Below are positions 48,902 to 57,878 of a stretch of DNA of 64,000 nucleotides, piece by piece. The stretch comes from Nitrososphaerota archaeon (GTDB taxonomy: Archaea; Thermoproteota; Nitrososphaeria; Nitrososphaerales; JACQRY01). The DNA is taken from contig JACPCU010000007.1 in NCBI GenBank assembly GCA_016184315.1, positions 1 to 64,000 on the forward strand. Direction: 5' to 3'. The translations under genes and the position numbers were made by a program. The first letter of the stretch is position 1, and each line of letters opens with the position of its first letter. The notes below the pieces were generated by a model. The model searched no databases and was not told where the DNA came from. It saw only the letters and a list, made by a program, of their open reading frames with translations.

Positions 48902-49618
48902 ATGAGGATCAATTTTCTTGGGACAGGAGATGCTTTCTGCAGCGAAGGCAGGGCTAACACCTCGATCCTAATTGATTCGGAATATAGGGTTCTCTTCGAT
49001 TGCGGACCACAAACAGTCTACAATCTTAGGCGCCTAAATTACAAAGTCTCAGACGTGGATTACATCTTTCTATCTCATCTCCACGGAGATCATTCGGGAG
49101 GGCTGCCATTCATAATATTGGCACTTAAATTCAGAGAACCTAGCAGAATAGCTGTCGTCGGTCCAATAAATACACCAAGCTTTATTGACAAAATCTACGG
49201 CGGTTACTACGGTATTGGCAACAGTTCAGAGGTTCTCGACTTTAGGAGCCTTCAGGATCCCTATCCTTTCGAATTCTCATTTATGGCTGCCAACCATACT
49301 GTAGAAGCATACATCTATAAGGTCAAGATGGAAAGCAAAACAATCGTCTATAGTGGAGACACATCCATTCTTGATTTGACCACTTTTGCTCACAATGCGG
49401 ACCTACTTATCCATGAAGCTTCTGAAATCGATGAAGGAAGAGCCCAACTCTACGGGCATTCAACACCGTTGCAAGCAGCCAAACTGGCGGCGGATGCAGG
49501 TGTTAAGCAATTAGCATTGGTTCATAGGCCACATCTTGACTGCACGATAGTTTCTAAGACTAGATCAATATTCCCTAACACCTTCTTTCCTAACGACTTG
49601 GATCAATTAGACATTTAG
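48902..49618 (+). CDS. metallo-beta-lactamase fold hydrolase (RNase Z-like)
   Basis: FLGTGDAFCSEGRANTSILID, FLSHLHGDHSGGLPF, YSGDTSI, GHSTPLQAAKLAADAGVKQLALVH. Confidence 0.85.
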   Translation: MRINFLGTGDAFCSEGRANTSILIDSEYRVLFDCGPQTVYNLRRLNYKVSDVDYIFLSHLHGDHSGGLPFIILALKFREPSRIAVVGPINTPSFIDKIYGGYYGIGNSSEVLDFRSLQDPYPFEFSFMAANHTVEAYIYKVKMESKTIVYSGDTSILDLTTFAHNADLLIHEASEIDEGRAQLYGHSTPLQAAKLAADAGVKQLALVHRPHLDCTIVSKTRSIFPNTFFPNDLDQLDI

Positions 49619-50008
49619 AATTCATAGGAGACTCATAAAAAACGCTAATTCTTTGTTTTTCTTCAGAATCTCTTTGGCTGACTAGATGAGTAGTATGTAA
49701 TCATATAAGTAAGAAAAATCATATCCTGTATGAGAACAAGAACAACCATAGTAGCACATGGAGACAAAGAAATAGGGTAATCAACAAGTAAATATCAAAA
49801 TCGAAGGTAGCGTTCATTCCCCGCCAAGTGTGGGAAAATATGCTCAAACTTTTCCAGATTATTGACTTACGACTCATGGTGATAACGAAATTTTTTTAAG
49901 GATTGGTGTTGCTCCCACAGAAGTGACGTTTTATGGCCATTCTCTCTGTTAGCGTAATTCCTCTACGAAAGCAAAGAACGATTTTCTGTAAAGCCACTTG
50001 AGAGATAC

Positions 50009-51232
50009 GTGAAAGAAATGGTTCAAGTCAAGATGCTTACAATGGACGACCTCCAACTGGAAGGTAAGACAGTTTTCCTTCGTGTGGACATGAATACGCC
50101 TATTCATCCAGCGACAGGCGAACTGATGGAACTCAGCAGAATAAATGAGGCAGCGATATCGATCAGAGACCTTGGAGCTTCAAAAGTAGTGGTGGCTTCA
50201 CATCAAGGTAGGGTCGGCAGATATGATTACACACCTATGGCTCAGCACGCTAAGGCGTTGTCCAGCGTTCTGAACAAAGATGTGAAGTATGTTGAAGATA
50301 TTTCTGGTCCTACTGCGAGAAGTGCGATAAAGGAACTGAACAATGGCGACGTGCTTCTACTTGACAATCTGAGGTTTCTAGCTGAAGAAACTATGGAGTT
50401 CAGCCCTGAAGACGCAAGCAAGACTGTATTCGTGCAGAGACTCTACAAGCACTTCGACGCTTGTGTGCTCGATGCTTTTCCGACTGCTCACAGAGCGCAC
50501 CCGTCAATTGTGGGCTTCTCCTATCTGCTACCTACCTGCGCTGGCCGCGTCGTTGCAAAGGAACTTAAGGCGTTGGCTAGGCTTTCCTCTGTCGAAAAGG
50601 GACCATATACCACTGTTCTAGGGGGCGCTAAGGTTTCAGATAGACTAGAAGCCATAGACACTTTGATTGAGAACAAGAGGGCAGACAAAGTTCTTCTCGG
50701 GGGGTTGCTGGCAAGTGTCTTCCTTAAGGCTGCAGGAAAGCTCAAAGGCAAGATAGGAGTAGACGGCGAAGAAAAGTATGTGAACAAAGCTAAGGGCCTT
50801 ATGCAACAGTTCCCTTCGACATTTGAGATTCCTGTTGATGTGGCTACTGCGAAAAATAGTGAGAGATTAGAAGTCAATGTTGAAGATATGGATGACAATA
50901 GCCCTGTATTCGACATAGGCTCCAAGACCATCGACCATTATTCTAGGATTATTCGCAGCTCAGGAACGGTGTTCATGAGCGGACCTCCAGGCTTATTTGA
51001 GAGACCGGGGTTCTCTATTGGTACCGAAAATCTTCTGAAGGCGATGAGCTCTTCGCTAGGCACAACTATTGTTAGTGGAGGCCATCTAACTGCTGCTCTT
51101 CAGAGATTCGGGATCAAAGATTGGATCGATCATGTCAGCACGTCTGGTGGAGCTCTCGTCTTATTCCTAGCTGGAAAGAGATTGCCTTTAATTGAGGCTC
51201 TTGAAAGATCTGCTAGGAGGCAAGGGAAATGA
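50009..51232 (+). CDS. pgk: phosphoglycerate kinase
   Basis: KTVFLRVDMNTPI, SHQGRVG, LLLDNLRF, VLGGAKVSDRLEAI, VSTSGGALVLFLAGKRLP. Confidence 0.95.
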   Translation: MKEMVQVKMLTMDDLQLEGKTVFLRVDMNTPIHPATGELMELSRINEAAISIRDLGASKVVVASHQGRVGRYDYTPMAQHAKALSSVLNKDVKYVEDISGPTARSAIKELNNGDVLLLDNLRFLAEETMEFSPEDASKTVFVQRLYKHFDACVLDAFPTAHRAHPSIVGFSYLLPTCAGRVVAKELKALARLSSVEKGPYTTVLGGAKVSDRLEAIDTLIENKRADKVLLGGLLASVFLKAAGKLKGKIGVDGEEKYVNKAKGLMQQFPSTFEIPVDVATAKNSERLEVNVEDMDDNSPVFDIGSKTIDHYSRIIRSSGTVFMSGPPGLFERPGFSIGTENLLKAMSSSLGTTIVSGGHLTAALQRFGIKDWIDHVSTSGGALVLFLAGKRLPLIEALERSARRQGK

Positions 51233-52245
51233 TTAGGGTCGCAGTTAACGGCTATGGCGTTATTGGCAGACGCGTTGCAGATGCCGTTGCTGGGCAAGAA
51301 GATATGCAAGTAGTCGGTGTCGTCAAGGCTAAGCCTGACTACAAGGCACGGCTGGCATCTGAAAAAGGTTACAAGCTCTATGCTTCTGATGAGAAGTCCC
51401 TAGATGCTTTTCGCAAGGCAAGTTACCAAGTTTCAGGCTTAGCTAAGGATCTTGTGCGAGAAGCAGATATTGTGGTTGATGCTTGCCCAGAAGATATAGG
51501 TGCTCGAAACAAAGTGATGTACGAGCAGCTGGAAAAGAAGGCTGTCTTTCAGGGAGGCGAGGAACACGATGTTGCAGGTGTTTCGTTTGTTGCTCAATGC
51601 GACTTCGACCAGGCTGCTGGAAAAAAATTCGTCAGAGTCGTCTCATGTAACACCACAGGGTTGTGCAGAATACTTTACGCGGTCGATAGAGCATATGGCA
51701 TCAAGAAGGCAAGAGTAATTCTAGCTAGGCGGGCCGCGGATCCTGAGGAGAGCAGCAAGGGACCTATCGATGCTGTTGTTCTTGACCCTGTCTCTCTCCC
51801 ATCTCACCATGGTGAAGACGTCATGACGGTTCTGCCACACATCAACGTGGTGTCGATGGCGTATAAGATCCCCACTACTCACATGCATTTGCATAGCCTT
51901 ATCGTTTCGCTGAAAGATGGTGGCGCCACCGAAGCGGGGATCATAGAGGCTTTCGACGGAACAACCAGATTGCTCATGGTCGAAGGCAAAGAGGGCTTCA
52001 AGTCCACTGCCCAAGTGATGGATTATGCTAGAGAGTTGAAACGTGGTAGAAGCGATCTCTTTGAAGTGACGGTTTGGAAAGACTCAATCAAAATAGTTGA
52101 CGACGAGCTTTACATGTTTGCCGGCGTCCACCAAGAAGCTATCGTCGTTCCTGAAAATATTGATGCGATTAGAGCCCTGTACGGTGGATACTCCGCTTCA
52201 GACTCGATTCGGATGACTAACAAGTCCTTGGGAATAGTCAAGTAG
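51229..52245 (+). CDS. gap: type II (archaeal) glyceraldehyde-3-phosphate dehydrogenase
   Basis: VAVNGYGVIGRRVADAV, VSCNTTGLCR, ARRAADPEESSKGPIDAV, THMHLHSLIV. Confidence 0.95.
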   Translation: MIRVAVNGYGVIGRRVADAVAGQEDMQVVGVVKAKPDYKARLASEKGYKLYASDEKSLDAFRKASYQVSGLAKDLVREADIVVDACPEDIGARNKVMYEQLEKKAVFQGGEEHDVAGVSFVAQCDFDQAAGKKFVRVVSCNTTGLCRILYAVDRAYGIKKARVILARRAADPEESSKGPIDAVVLDPVSLPSHHGEDVMTVLPHINVVSMAYKIPTTHMHLHSLIVSLKDGGATEAGIIEAFDGTTRLLMVEGKEGFKSTAQVMDYARELKRGRSDLFEVTVWKDSIKIVDDELYMFAGVHQEAIVVPENIDAIRALYGGYSASDSIRMTNKSLGIVK

Positions 52246-52503
52246 GCGCCAGAACAAGCCGCTCCATCATTAATGCAAATACTCTTTTGTCTGCTACCTT
52301 TCCAACTCTAATCCCGTCCTGAGTGATATTTTTCTATCTCTGATGTAACTATGATTTCGGCTGATTGCGCAACCCCCCTTGCATGCTGCTAATGCCGTCC
52401 AGTTATAGGAATCTATACACTAGGGATCTAGCGGTTTTGAAAACGCGATGATAGTCAAACATCACCAAGAACTAAATGCTTAGATGGGGTGGTTTTTCAT
52501 GTA

Positions 52504-52519
52504 AGACACCATGGTGTCT
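52504..52519. promoter_or_regulatory. palindromic operator-like site 2 AGACACCATGGTGTCT
   Basis: Perfect 16-bp palindrome; T-rich tttttc upstream; shares downstream TACGnnTAATnTA with site 3. Confidence 0.55.
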
Positions 52520-52554
52520 ACGCCTAATTTAATGGTAACTCCGCTGGACAGCTT

Positions 52555-52845
52555 TTAGATACCTGATAGTATCAGCGATAGGATGAGCAGAACCCACCCA
52601 AGTATCAAGATAGCCATTATTATCTTTCTGGCGGCTACTACAAAGGTAAGTAGGATGTATATCGTGGTTAATGTGACTAATAGGGTGATTGCTTCAGAGT
52701 AAGTTTGGGCGAGGTCTGGGCGAGTTTTGAACAAGGTTTCTTTTAGTAGGGTTTGGAGGATTGTTTTGATCTGGTCGTAGATTGTTCTTAGGAATACTAG
52801 GGCTGCCCGAAGGAGCTCATTCTCAACCTGCAGAATCAAGGACAA
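52555..52845 (-). CDS. hypothetical membrane protein
   Basis: 96-aa ORF, two C-terminal TM segments. Confidence 0.55.
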   Translation of the reverse strand: MSLILQVENELLRAALVFLRTIYDQIKTILQTLLKETLFKTRPDLAQTYSEAITLLVTLTTIYILLTFVVAARKIIMAILILGWVLLILSLILSGI

Positions 52846-53154
52846 ATGATATATTCGTTGATGCGTCTATTAAGTCTTGCAAACTAGAGTTCTGAGAACT
52901 CATCAGGGTAATGAGTTATCCTCACTGTAGGGTCTCAGGACCCCTCCTAGCAATATAAACCGTCAGTCAAGATACCATTCCGTAGCCCACATAGCTATCA
53001 GAACCCAAACTAGAGCCCTTGTGTGTTTTGGGTAGTTGCTTGGGTTCTCTGCTCAGCTCTGGCGGAGAAGGGAAGGAAGACAGAGGGAGCTTCTGTTGAC
53101 TCTTCTGGCTCCCCGCCATGAAGATATACTAGAATATAGCTTGGGTTGGTTCTG

Positions 53155-53484
53155 TCAAGTCTTCGTCGGACGAGTCGAAGCAGAGCTTCCTAAGGTCTGT
53201 TTTAGTGCAGCCTCAAATTTCTCCTTGAGCTCTTTTGCCAGCGGGTTGAAGACTTCAAATTCTATACGAGCATTCTCTTGCTTGGAGCGTTTACCACCAA
53301 CTCCTGCAACCATGAGTTTCAGCGTTCCATCCCGTTCTCCTACGTTTTGAATGCCAAGTTGAATCTTAATAGAACTAGCTAGGAAGAAGCCCTTGCCGTA
53401 GCCTTCGGTCATCGCTCCAAAAATCCCGTCTAGTATTGCAGAGACATATTCGGTTATCTCTTCACTGTCAATCGTCAGAGTCAT
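53155..53484 (-). CDS. trypco2-like domain protein, encoded inside the TIRs
   Basis: ASSIKIQLGIQNVGERDGTLKLMVAGVGGKRSKQENARIEFEVFNPL pattern; stop codon within left TIR. Confidence 0.6.
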   Translation of the reverse strand: MTLTIDSEEITEYVSAILDGIFGAMTEGYGKGFFLASSIKIQLGIQNVGERDGTLKLMVAGVGGKRSKQENARIEFEVFNPLAKELKEKFEAALKQTLGSSASTRPTKT

Positions 53485-53612
53485 GCTTTTTGTTTAGACG
53501 CATTCTGTATTAACGTTATCCACTTGTTCTCTCCCTCGATTTTGATTCCACAGGCTTCCGAAGGAGTCTTACCTTTCAAACCTTCATGCTCTCTAATGTA
53601 GTTGTGGAATAG
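53481..53612 (-). pseudogene. C-terminal remnant of IS6-like DDE transposase
   Basis: LFHNYIREHEGLKGKTPSEACGIKIEGENKWITLIQNASKQKA* in reverse frame, preceded by in-frame stop. Confidence 0.78.
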
Positions 53613-53796
53613 TTAGTAGCCTTTCAGAATTTGACCATAAGAAACCTCATAGCAAAGGTGGGCGAACCGAGTTAAACAATTCTCAGATTACCCATAAATT
53701 ATGTAACAGAGCTAAGGGAGAAAAATAATCGTCCGACGAATTTTGACAGCTCAGTTAATCCGACGAAGACTTGACAGAACCCTGTTTTAGGTGGTT

Positions 53797-54027
53797 CTAG
53801 TAGTTCTTTGGCTTGGATGCATATGATAGCAGTAACATTAGCATCATGGTGAGTATGGATGACACCATGCCTGCGGCTACTGCTCCGATCATTCGGCTTT
53901 CCGTCTGAAGGAGCATGATCGCAATGCGCGTTAGTGTGTCCTTAAGTATCGGGTACGTGAGGTAAGATGCGAACCCAAGTAGGAATCCGCCCAGCCAAAT
54001 TCCAGCAATGGCTTTGGTCCTGCCCAT
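53797..54027 (-). CDS. hypothetical small membrane protein
   Basis: 76-aa ORF with two TM segments. Confidence 0.5.
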   Translation of the reverse strand: MGRTKAIAGIWLGGFLLGFASYLTYPILKDTLTRIAIMLLQTESRMIGAVAAGMVSSILTMMLMLLLSYASKPKNY

Positions 54028-54212
54028 GGATTATCTGTTGTGTCCGTTGTGAGCTGTGATATTATCTGGAGTCAGCAAAATGGATTAACTGATTTGTCAA
54101 AAGTCTCAAATCAGGCTCTCGCTCTGACCTGCTAGTGTTATGATTAATGTGTTAACTGCCTCTCGTGTAAACCAATACACATAAATAAGAAAAGTAAGAT
54201 TGTGCTGCACTC

Positions 54213-54443
54213 ATGGTGGATGTTACTGTAGATGCTACAAAACTGTCTGAAAGAGGGCAAGTAGTCATACCCAAAGATATTCGGGATAAGATGGGGCTAG
54301 AAGTCGGAAGCAAGCTTGTCATATTTGCAACTGAGGACACCATAATCCTGCAAAAAGCGGAGGTTGTCGCTCAATCAATGAAAACCAAGGATATAGTAAG
54401 CAAGGCGTTGGATATCGTCAAGAAGCTTGGATTGATGCGCTGA
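54213..54443 (+). CDS. AbrB/SpoVT/MazE-type swapped-hairpin transcription regulator
   Basis: TKLSERGQVVIPKDIRDKMGLEVGSKLVIFATEDTIILQK. Confidence 0.88.
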   Translation: MVDVTVDATKLSERGQVVIPKDIRDKMGLEVGSKLVIFATEDTIILQKAEVVAQSMKTKDIVSKALDIVKKLGLMR

Positions 54444-54607
54444 TTCGTATCTGACATCTTCTTTGTCGCATGATGATACCCCCCATTCAAATATGAACAA
54501 GTTCCTCCTAGCGTCAGTTGAGCATAGTCCGTATTGCGCCAGTGAAAAATGGTGTGTTATGCAGTTTATTACCATCCCAAAGCCTCACGGAGTGGGGACG
54601 AATCTAA

Positions 54608-55828
54608 ATGTCATCAGACCTTTCTGATAGACGTTTCTGGCTCGCAAAAGAAGATGAGATCAAGCGGGCAGAAACTACCGACATATACTTCGTCAACACT
54701 GCTCAAGTCCTCGCAGCGAAAGGTCATGATCCTGAAGTAGTGATGGAGATCTATGCTCGCGGTGTACCCTACCCAGATCCGTGGGGAATCGTCACGGGAA
54801 TATATGAAGTCGCCAAGCTCCTTGAGGGGTTGCCCATATCAGTAAGCGCTATGGAAGAAGGAGAAGCGTTTCTTACGGCTCCAGGCTCAGCCATATACGA
54901 GCCTATCCTCCAGATAGAGGGACCTTACAAGGCCTTTGCACCATATGAGAATCCTGTCTTGGGCTTACTTTGCAGCTCTACATCTGTTTCCACCAAAGCT
55001 GCTCGCGTAAAAGCTGTTGCAGGTGATAAAACGGTCTTCAGCTTCGGCACCAGAAGGACGCATCCTGCTTTGGCTCCCCTTATTGAAAGGGCAGCCTACA
55101 TTGGTGGCTTCGAGAATGTTTCTAATGTTCTAGGTGCTAAGCTGATGGGTAAGAAGCCGGTGGGGACAATGCCCCACGCTTTGATCCAGTGCATAGGTGA
55201 ACCAGTGGAAGCTTGGAGGGCGTTTGACGAAGTTATGCCTAGAGACCTTCTTCGCATAGCCTTGGTGGACACGTTTTATGATGAAAAGACGGAGGCAATT
55301 ATGGCTTGGGAGGCTCTCGGCTCTAAGCTTGACGGCGTTAGACTTGATACGCCTAGTTCTAGGAGGGGAGACTTCAAAAAGATCGTTGAGGAGGTGAGGT
55401 GGGAGCTGAATATTCGTGGAGGTAACAAGGTGAAGATCTTTGTCTCGGGCGGTATGGATGAAAACGATGTGGCTAATCTCGCGCCTCTTGCAGATGGATT
55501 TGGCGTGGGGACTAGTGTGAGCTGGCCTCCGGTCATTGATTTCAGTGCCAAGATTGTTGAGGTTAAGGCTGGTGGCAAGACTCTGTATAGGGCCAAGAGA
55601 GGTGATATTGGTGGAATGAAATCTGTTTATAGAAATGAAAAGAAGTTTGAGGACATCCTCCTCTTGGCAAAAGACTCAGCGCCCCAAGGAGCTAAGCCTC
55701 TGCTTGCTCCTTTGATAAGCAACGGCAAGATAGTTAGGACGTTCAGGTCGATTGATGATATTAGACGCAGTGTTTTGTCAAAAGTTAAACGGCTTCGCAG
55801 TCTTGCTCCTAGGTTGGTTGCCAGGTAG
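54608..55828 (+). CDS. pncB: nicotinate phosphoribosyltransferase
   Basis: FSFGTRRTHPA, GTMPHALIQ, LVDTFYDEKTEA, GVRLDTPSSRRGDF, IFVSGGMDENDV. Confidence 0.9.
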   Translation: MSSDLSDRRFWLAKEDEIKRAETTDIYFVNTAQVLAAKGHDPEVVMEIYARGVPYPDPWGIVTGIYEVAKLLEGLPISVSAMEEGEAFLTAPGSAIYEPILQIEGPYKAFAPYENPVLGLLCSSTSVSTKAARVKAVAGDKTVFSFGTRRTHPALAPLIERAAYIGGFENVSNVLGAKLMGKKPVGTMPHALIQCIGEPVEAWRAFDEVMPRDLLRIALVDTFYDEKTEAIMAWEALGSKLDGVRLDTPSSRRGDFKKIVEEVRWELNIRGGNKVKIFVSGGMDENDVANLAPLADGFGVGTSVSWPPVIDFSAKIVEVKAGGKTLYRAKRGDIGGMKSVYRNEKKFEDILLLAKDSAPQGAKPLLAPLISNGKIVRTFRSIDDIRRSVLSKVKRLRSLAPRLVAR

Positions 55829-55890
55829 ACTAATGATGAATTTGGAGACCCTGATCATAGCTCTGTGTGCTAGAAAGGGCGCTTTTTTGC

Positions 55891-55910
55891 GTAGATACCA
55901 TGGTGTCTAC
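55891..55910. promoter_or_regulatory. palindromic operator-like site 3 GTAGATACCATGGTGTCTAC
   Basis: 20-bp palindrome with one mismatched pair, 10 bp before ATG 55920; T-tract cttttttg immediately upstream. Confidence 0.6.
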
Positions 55911-55919
55911 GATTAATCT

Positions 55920-56366
55920 ATGGCTGTCTTGGGTGTTGAAGTTCTGATGCGGGTTAAGTTTACCGAAGAAAAAATTATGTCAGCGCAAGACGCATTGGAA
56001 GTTATTTTCCCTAACCGTAAGACGCAGCTTGCTGCACACATCTTTGTTGAGTGGTTGAAGATGCAGGGAGGCTACGCTAGTAAGAACGCGGTGAGCCGAT
56101 TTGCGGACGGGTTGCAGAAGGGCGATTTCATGAGCAATAAAACACCGTTCAAATACAGCAGGCGTAACTTCTACATGACTGTGTTAAGGACTCTTGTAGA
56201 AATGGGGTTCATAAGCAGGAATGTGCCTGTCTATGTTGAGAAAAGCGGCAAGACCCTCTATGTTTATTCTAGGAATCTTTTCGATATTCCGTTGAAGCCG
56301 CCCTCGGTTGGGTTCTGGAGACTATCCTACTATGTATGCCGCAAGTGGAATGAGCTATTCAAGTAA
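55920..56366 (+). CDS. hypothetical protein, possible winged-helix
   Basis: 148-aa ORF, operator-like palindrome at its promoter. Confidence 0.6.
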   Translation: MAVLGVEVLMRVKFTEEKIMSAQDALEVIFPNRKTQLAAHIFVEWLKMQGGYASKNAVSRFADGLQKGDFMSNKTPFKYSRRNFYMTVLRTLVEMGFISRNVPVYVEKSGKTLYVYSRNLFDIPLKPPSVGFWRLSYYVCRKWNELFK

Positions 56367-56373
56367 TCTTGTA

Positions 56374-56625
56374 TCAGGATGTTGGTAGAGGTTTTCCTAA
56401 GCAGTGAACTTCGCCTCTGACTCTTCTTTGGAAGTTAGGGCAGACAAAGCACTCTAAGAAGGGTCTCTGCTTGTTCAGAACGGGGCAGTCTATGGCTTCT
56501 TTCTTCATTCTTGCCACCATTTTGGCGCTCAAGGCTCCTTTGAGCTGTTGTTGGATCTCTTTGGAGGTCTTTGCCGCCTTCTCTACCTCGAAGATCTTGA
56601 CTAGATACTTGTAGTCCTGTGACAT
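56374..56625 (-). CDS. hypothetical protein with C-terminal cysteine pair
   Basis: 83-aa ORF, CPVLNKQRPFLECFVCPNFQRR. Confidence 0.5.
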   Translation of the reverse strand: MSQDYKYLVKIFEVEKAAKTSKEIQQQLKGALSAKMVARMKKEAIDCPVLNKQRPFLECFVCPNFQRRVRGEVHCLGKPLPTS

Positions 56626-56970
56626 GTGTTGGAGACACCTGTTTATCTTAATAATAGGAGGGTGCTAAAATCTGTTGACCTTGGCGTCTGATAACTTTAT
56701 TGTTAGAATGAATTTTCAAGGGTACTATGTAAACATAGATTTGCTGCTGTGCAGCGATTAGACTCCCGTTCGCAAAAGTCGAAATCAATATTCCGAATAT
56801 CTGGTTTGAGACAAACTGTTCATCTTCAAATATGAATTTCAAGTTCCTATGTGAGATTCAGCTCAGAATGCGGCGCGGAGCTATTTTGATACGTAGCTAC
56901 GAAGGCTCAATGCTTGAATGAATGAAACATAAATGAATAGCCTAGCAGTAATGCTCAGTGGCGAAGAGTC

Positions 56971-57795
56971 ATGTATGCGATGGTTAACGGCATCAGAATA
57001 TACTACGAGATCCAGGGCAAGGGGGTGCCAATTGTTCTGATCAGTGGAACAGGGTTTCACTCGCAGGTTTGGTGTCCCTTTCAGGTGCCTTTCTTCTCTA
57101 AGCATTTCATGGTGCTGATTTCTGATCACAGGGGGACGGGCTACTCAGATAAGCCTGATCAACCCTATTCTACAAAGATTTTTGCTGAAGACATTGTAGC
57201 GTTGATGGATTATCTGAATCTGCCTGCAGCCCATGTCTTAGGTCACTCGATGGGTGGTAGAGTGGCTCAATGGATCGCGTTGGAGCACCCTGATAGGGTC
57301 AGAAGCCTAGTGTTGGCGTCAAGCGGCTCAGGCAACTACTCGAACAGATCGGATTTTGTTAGAGGCGTGTCCTACGATGTTGCTTTGGAGCTCGCTGAGA
57401 AGGGGCTTGAAAGATATTTGCGGGATCATGTTGAAAGCGAATTCTTCTTTACACCAGAATTCTCTAGGAAAGATTCTCAGCGCTACAGGGAAGCTGTTGA
57501 CATTCATTTAGTGAATATGCCTCCTCTTAAGGCGTATCTGAGGCATGTAGTAGCTCGGCAGATGCATGAAACCACCACTAGACTGGGAGAGATCAAGACG
57601 CCTACTCTAGTAATGATTGGTGAAGGTGACACACATGCTGGAGGCACTGGAAGCCACATGCAGGCCGCAAAGGTGCTAGCTGGTAGGATACGTAATGCTC
57701 AGTTCGCGGTAGTGAAAGGGGCAAACCATGGTATCTTCTGGGAGAACCCTGAAGAGGGTAACAAGATCGTATTAGCCTTCCTCAAGGTCCATTGA
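56971..57795 (+). CDS. alpha/beta hydrolase
   Basis: DHRGTGYSDKPD, VLGHSMGGRVAQWIALEHPDRV, GANHGIFWENPEE. Confidence 0.9.
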   Translation: MYAMVNGIRIYYEIQGKGVPIVLISGTGFHSQVWCPFQVPFFSKHFMVLISDHRGTGYSDKPDQPYSTKIFAEDIVALMDYLNLPAAHVLGHSMGGRVAQWIALEHPDRVRSLVLASSGSGNYSNRSDFVRGVSYDVALELAEKGLERYLRDHVESEFFFTPEFSRKDSQRYREAVDIHLVNMPPLKAYLRHVVARQMHETTTRLGEIKTPTLVMIGEGDTHAGGTGSHMQAAKVLAGRIRNAQFAVVKGANHGIFWENPEEGNKIVLAFLKVH

Positions 57796-57878
57796 GATTC
57801 CAACAATACACTACGCCTAATCAAGTAATCCACTCGGCACGCGAGAATATCCTGACTAACGCCGTCTGCTTAGTTGGC

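Larger units (their letters stand above)
53148..53781. mobile_element. 634-bp degenerate IS-like element with 23-bp perfect TIRs
   Basis: ggttctgtcaagtcttcgtcgga at 53148-53170 and its exact reverse complement at 53759-53781; contains transposase C-term remnant and trypco2-like gene. Confidence 0.8.

Noticed and set aside
51804-51815. TCACCATGGTGA palindrome resembling the operator core
   Set aside because: Lies inside the GAPDH coding sequence (SHHGE) and lacks the GACACC...GGTGTC arms and T-tract
53036-53350. 104-aa plus-strand ORF overlapping the trypco2-like gene
   Set aside because: Crosses the left TIR and is antisense to a better-supported gene
55836-55852. C/D box-like ATGATGA...CTGA spacing downstream of pncB
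   Set aside because: Only one C and one D'-like box; no C'/D pair or terminal stem found
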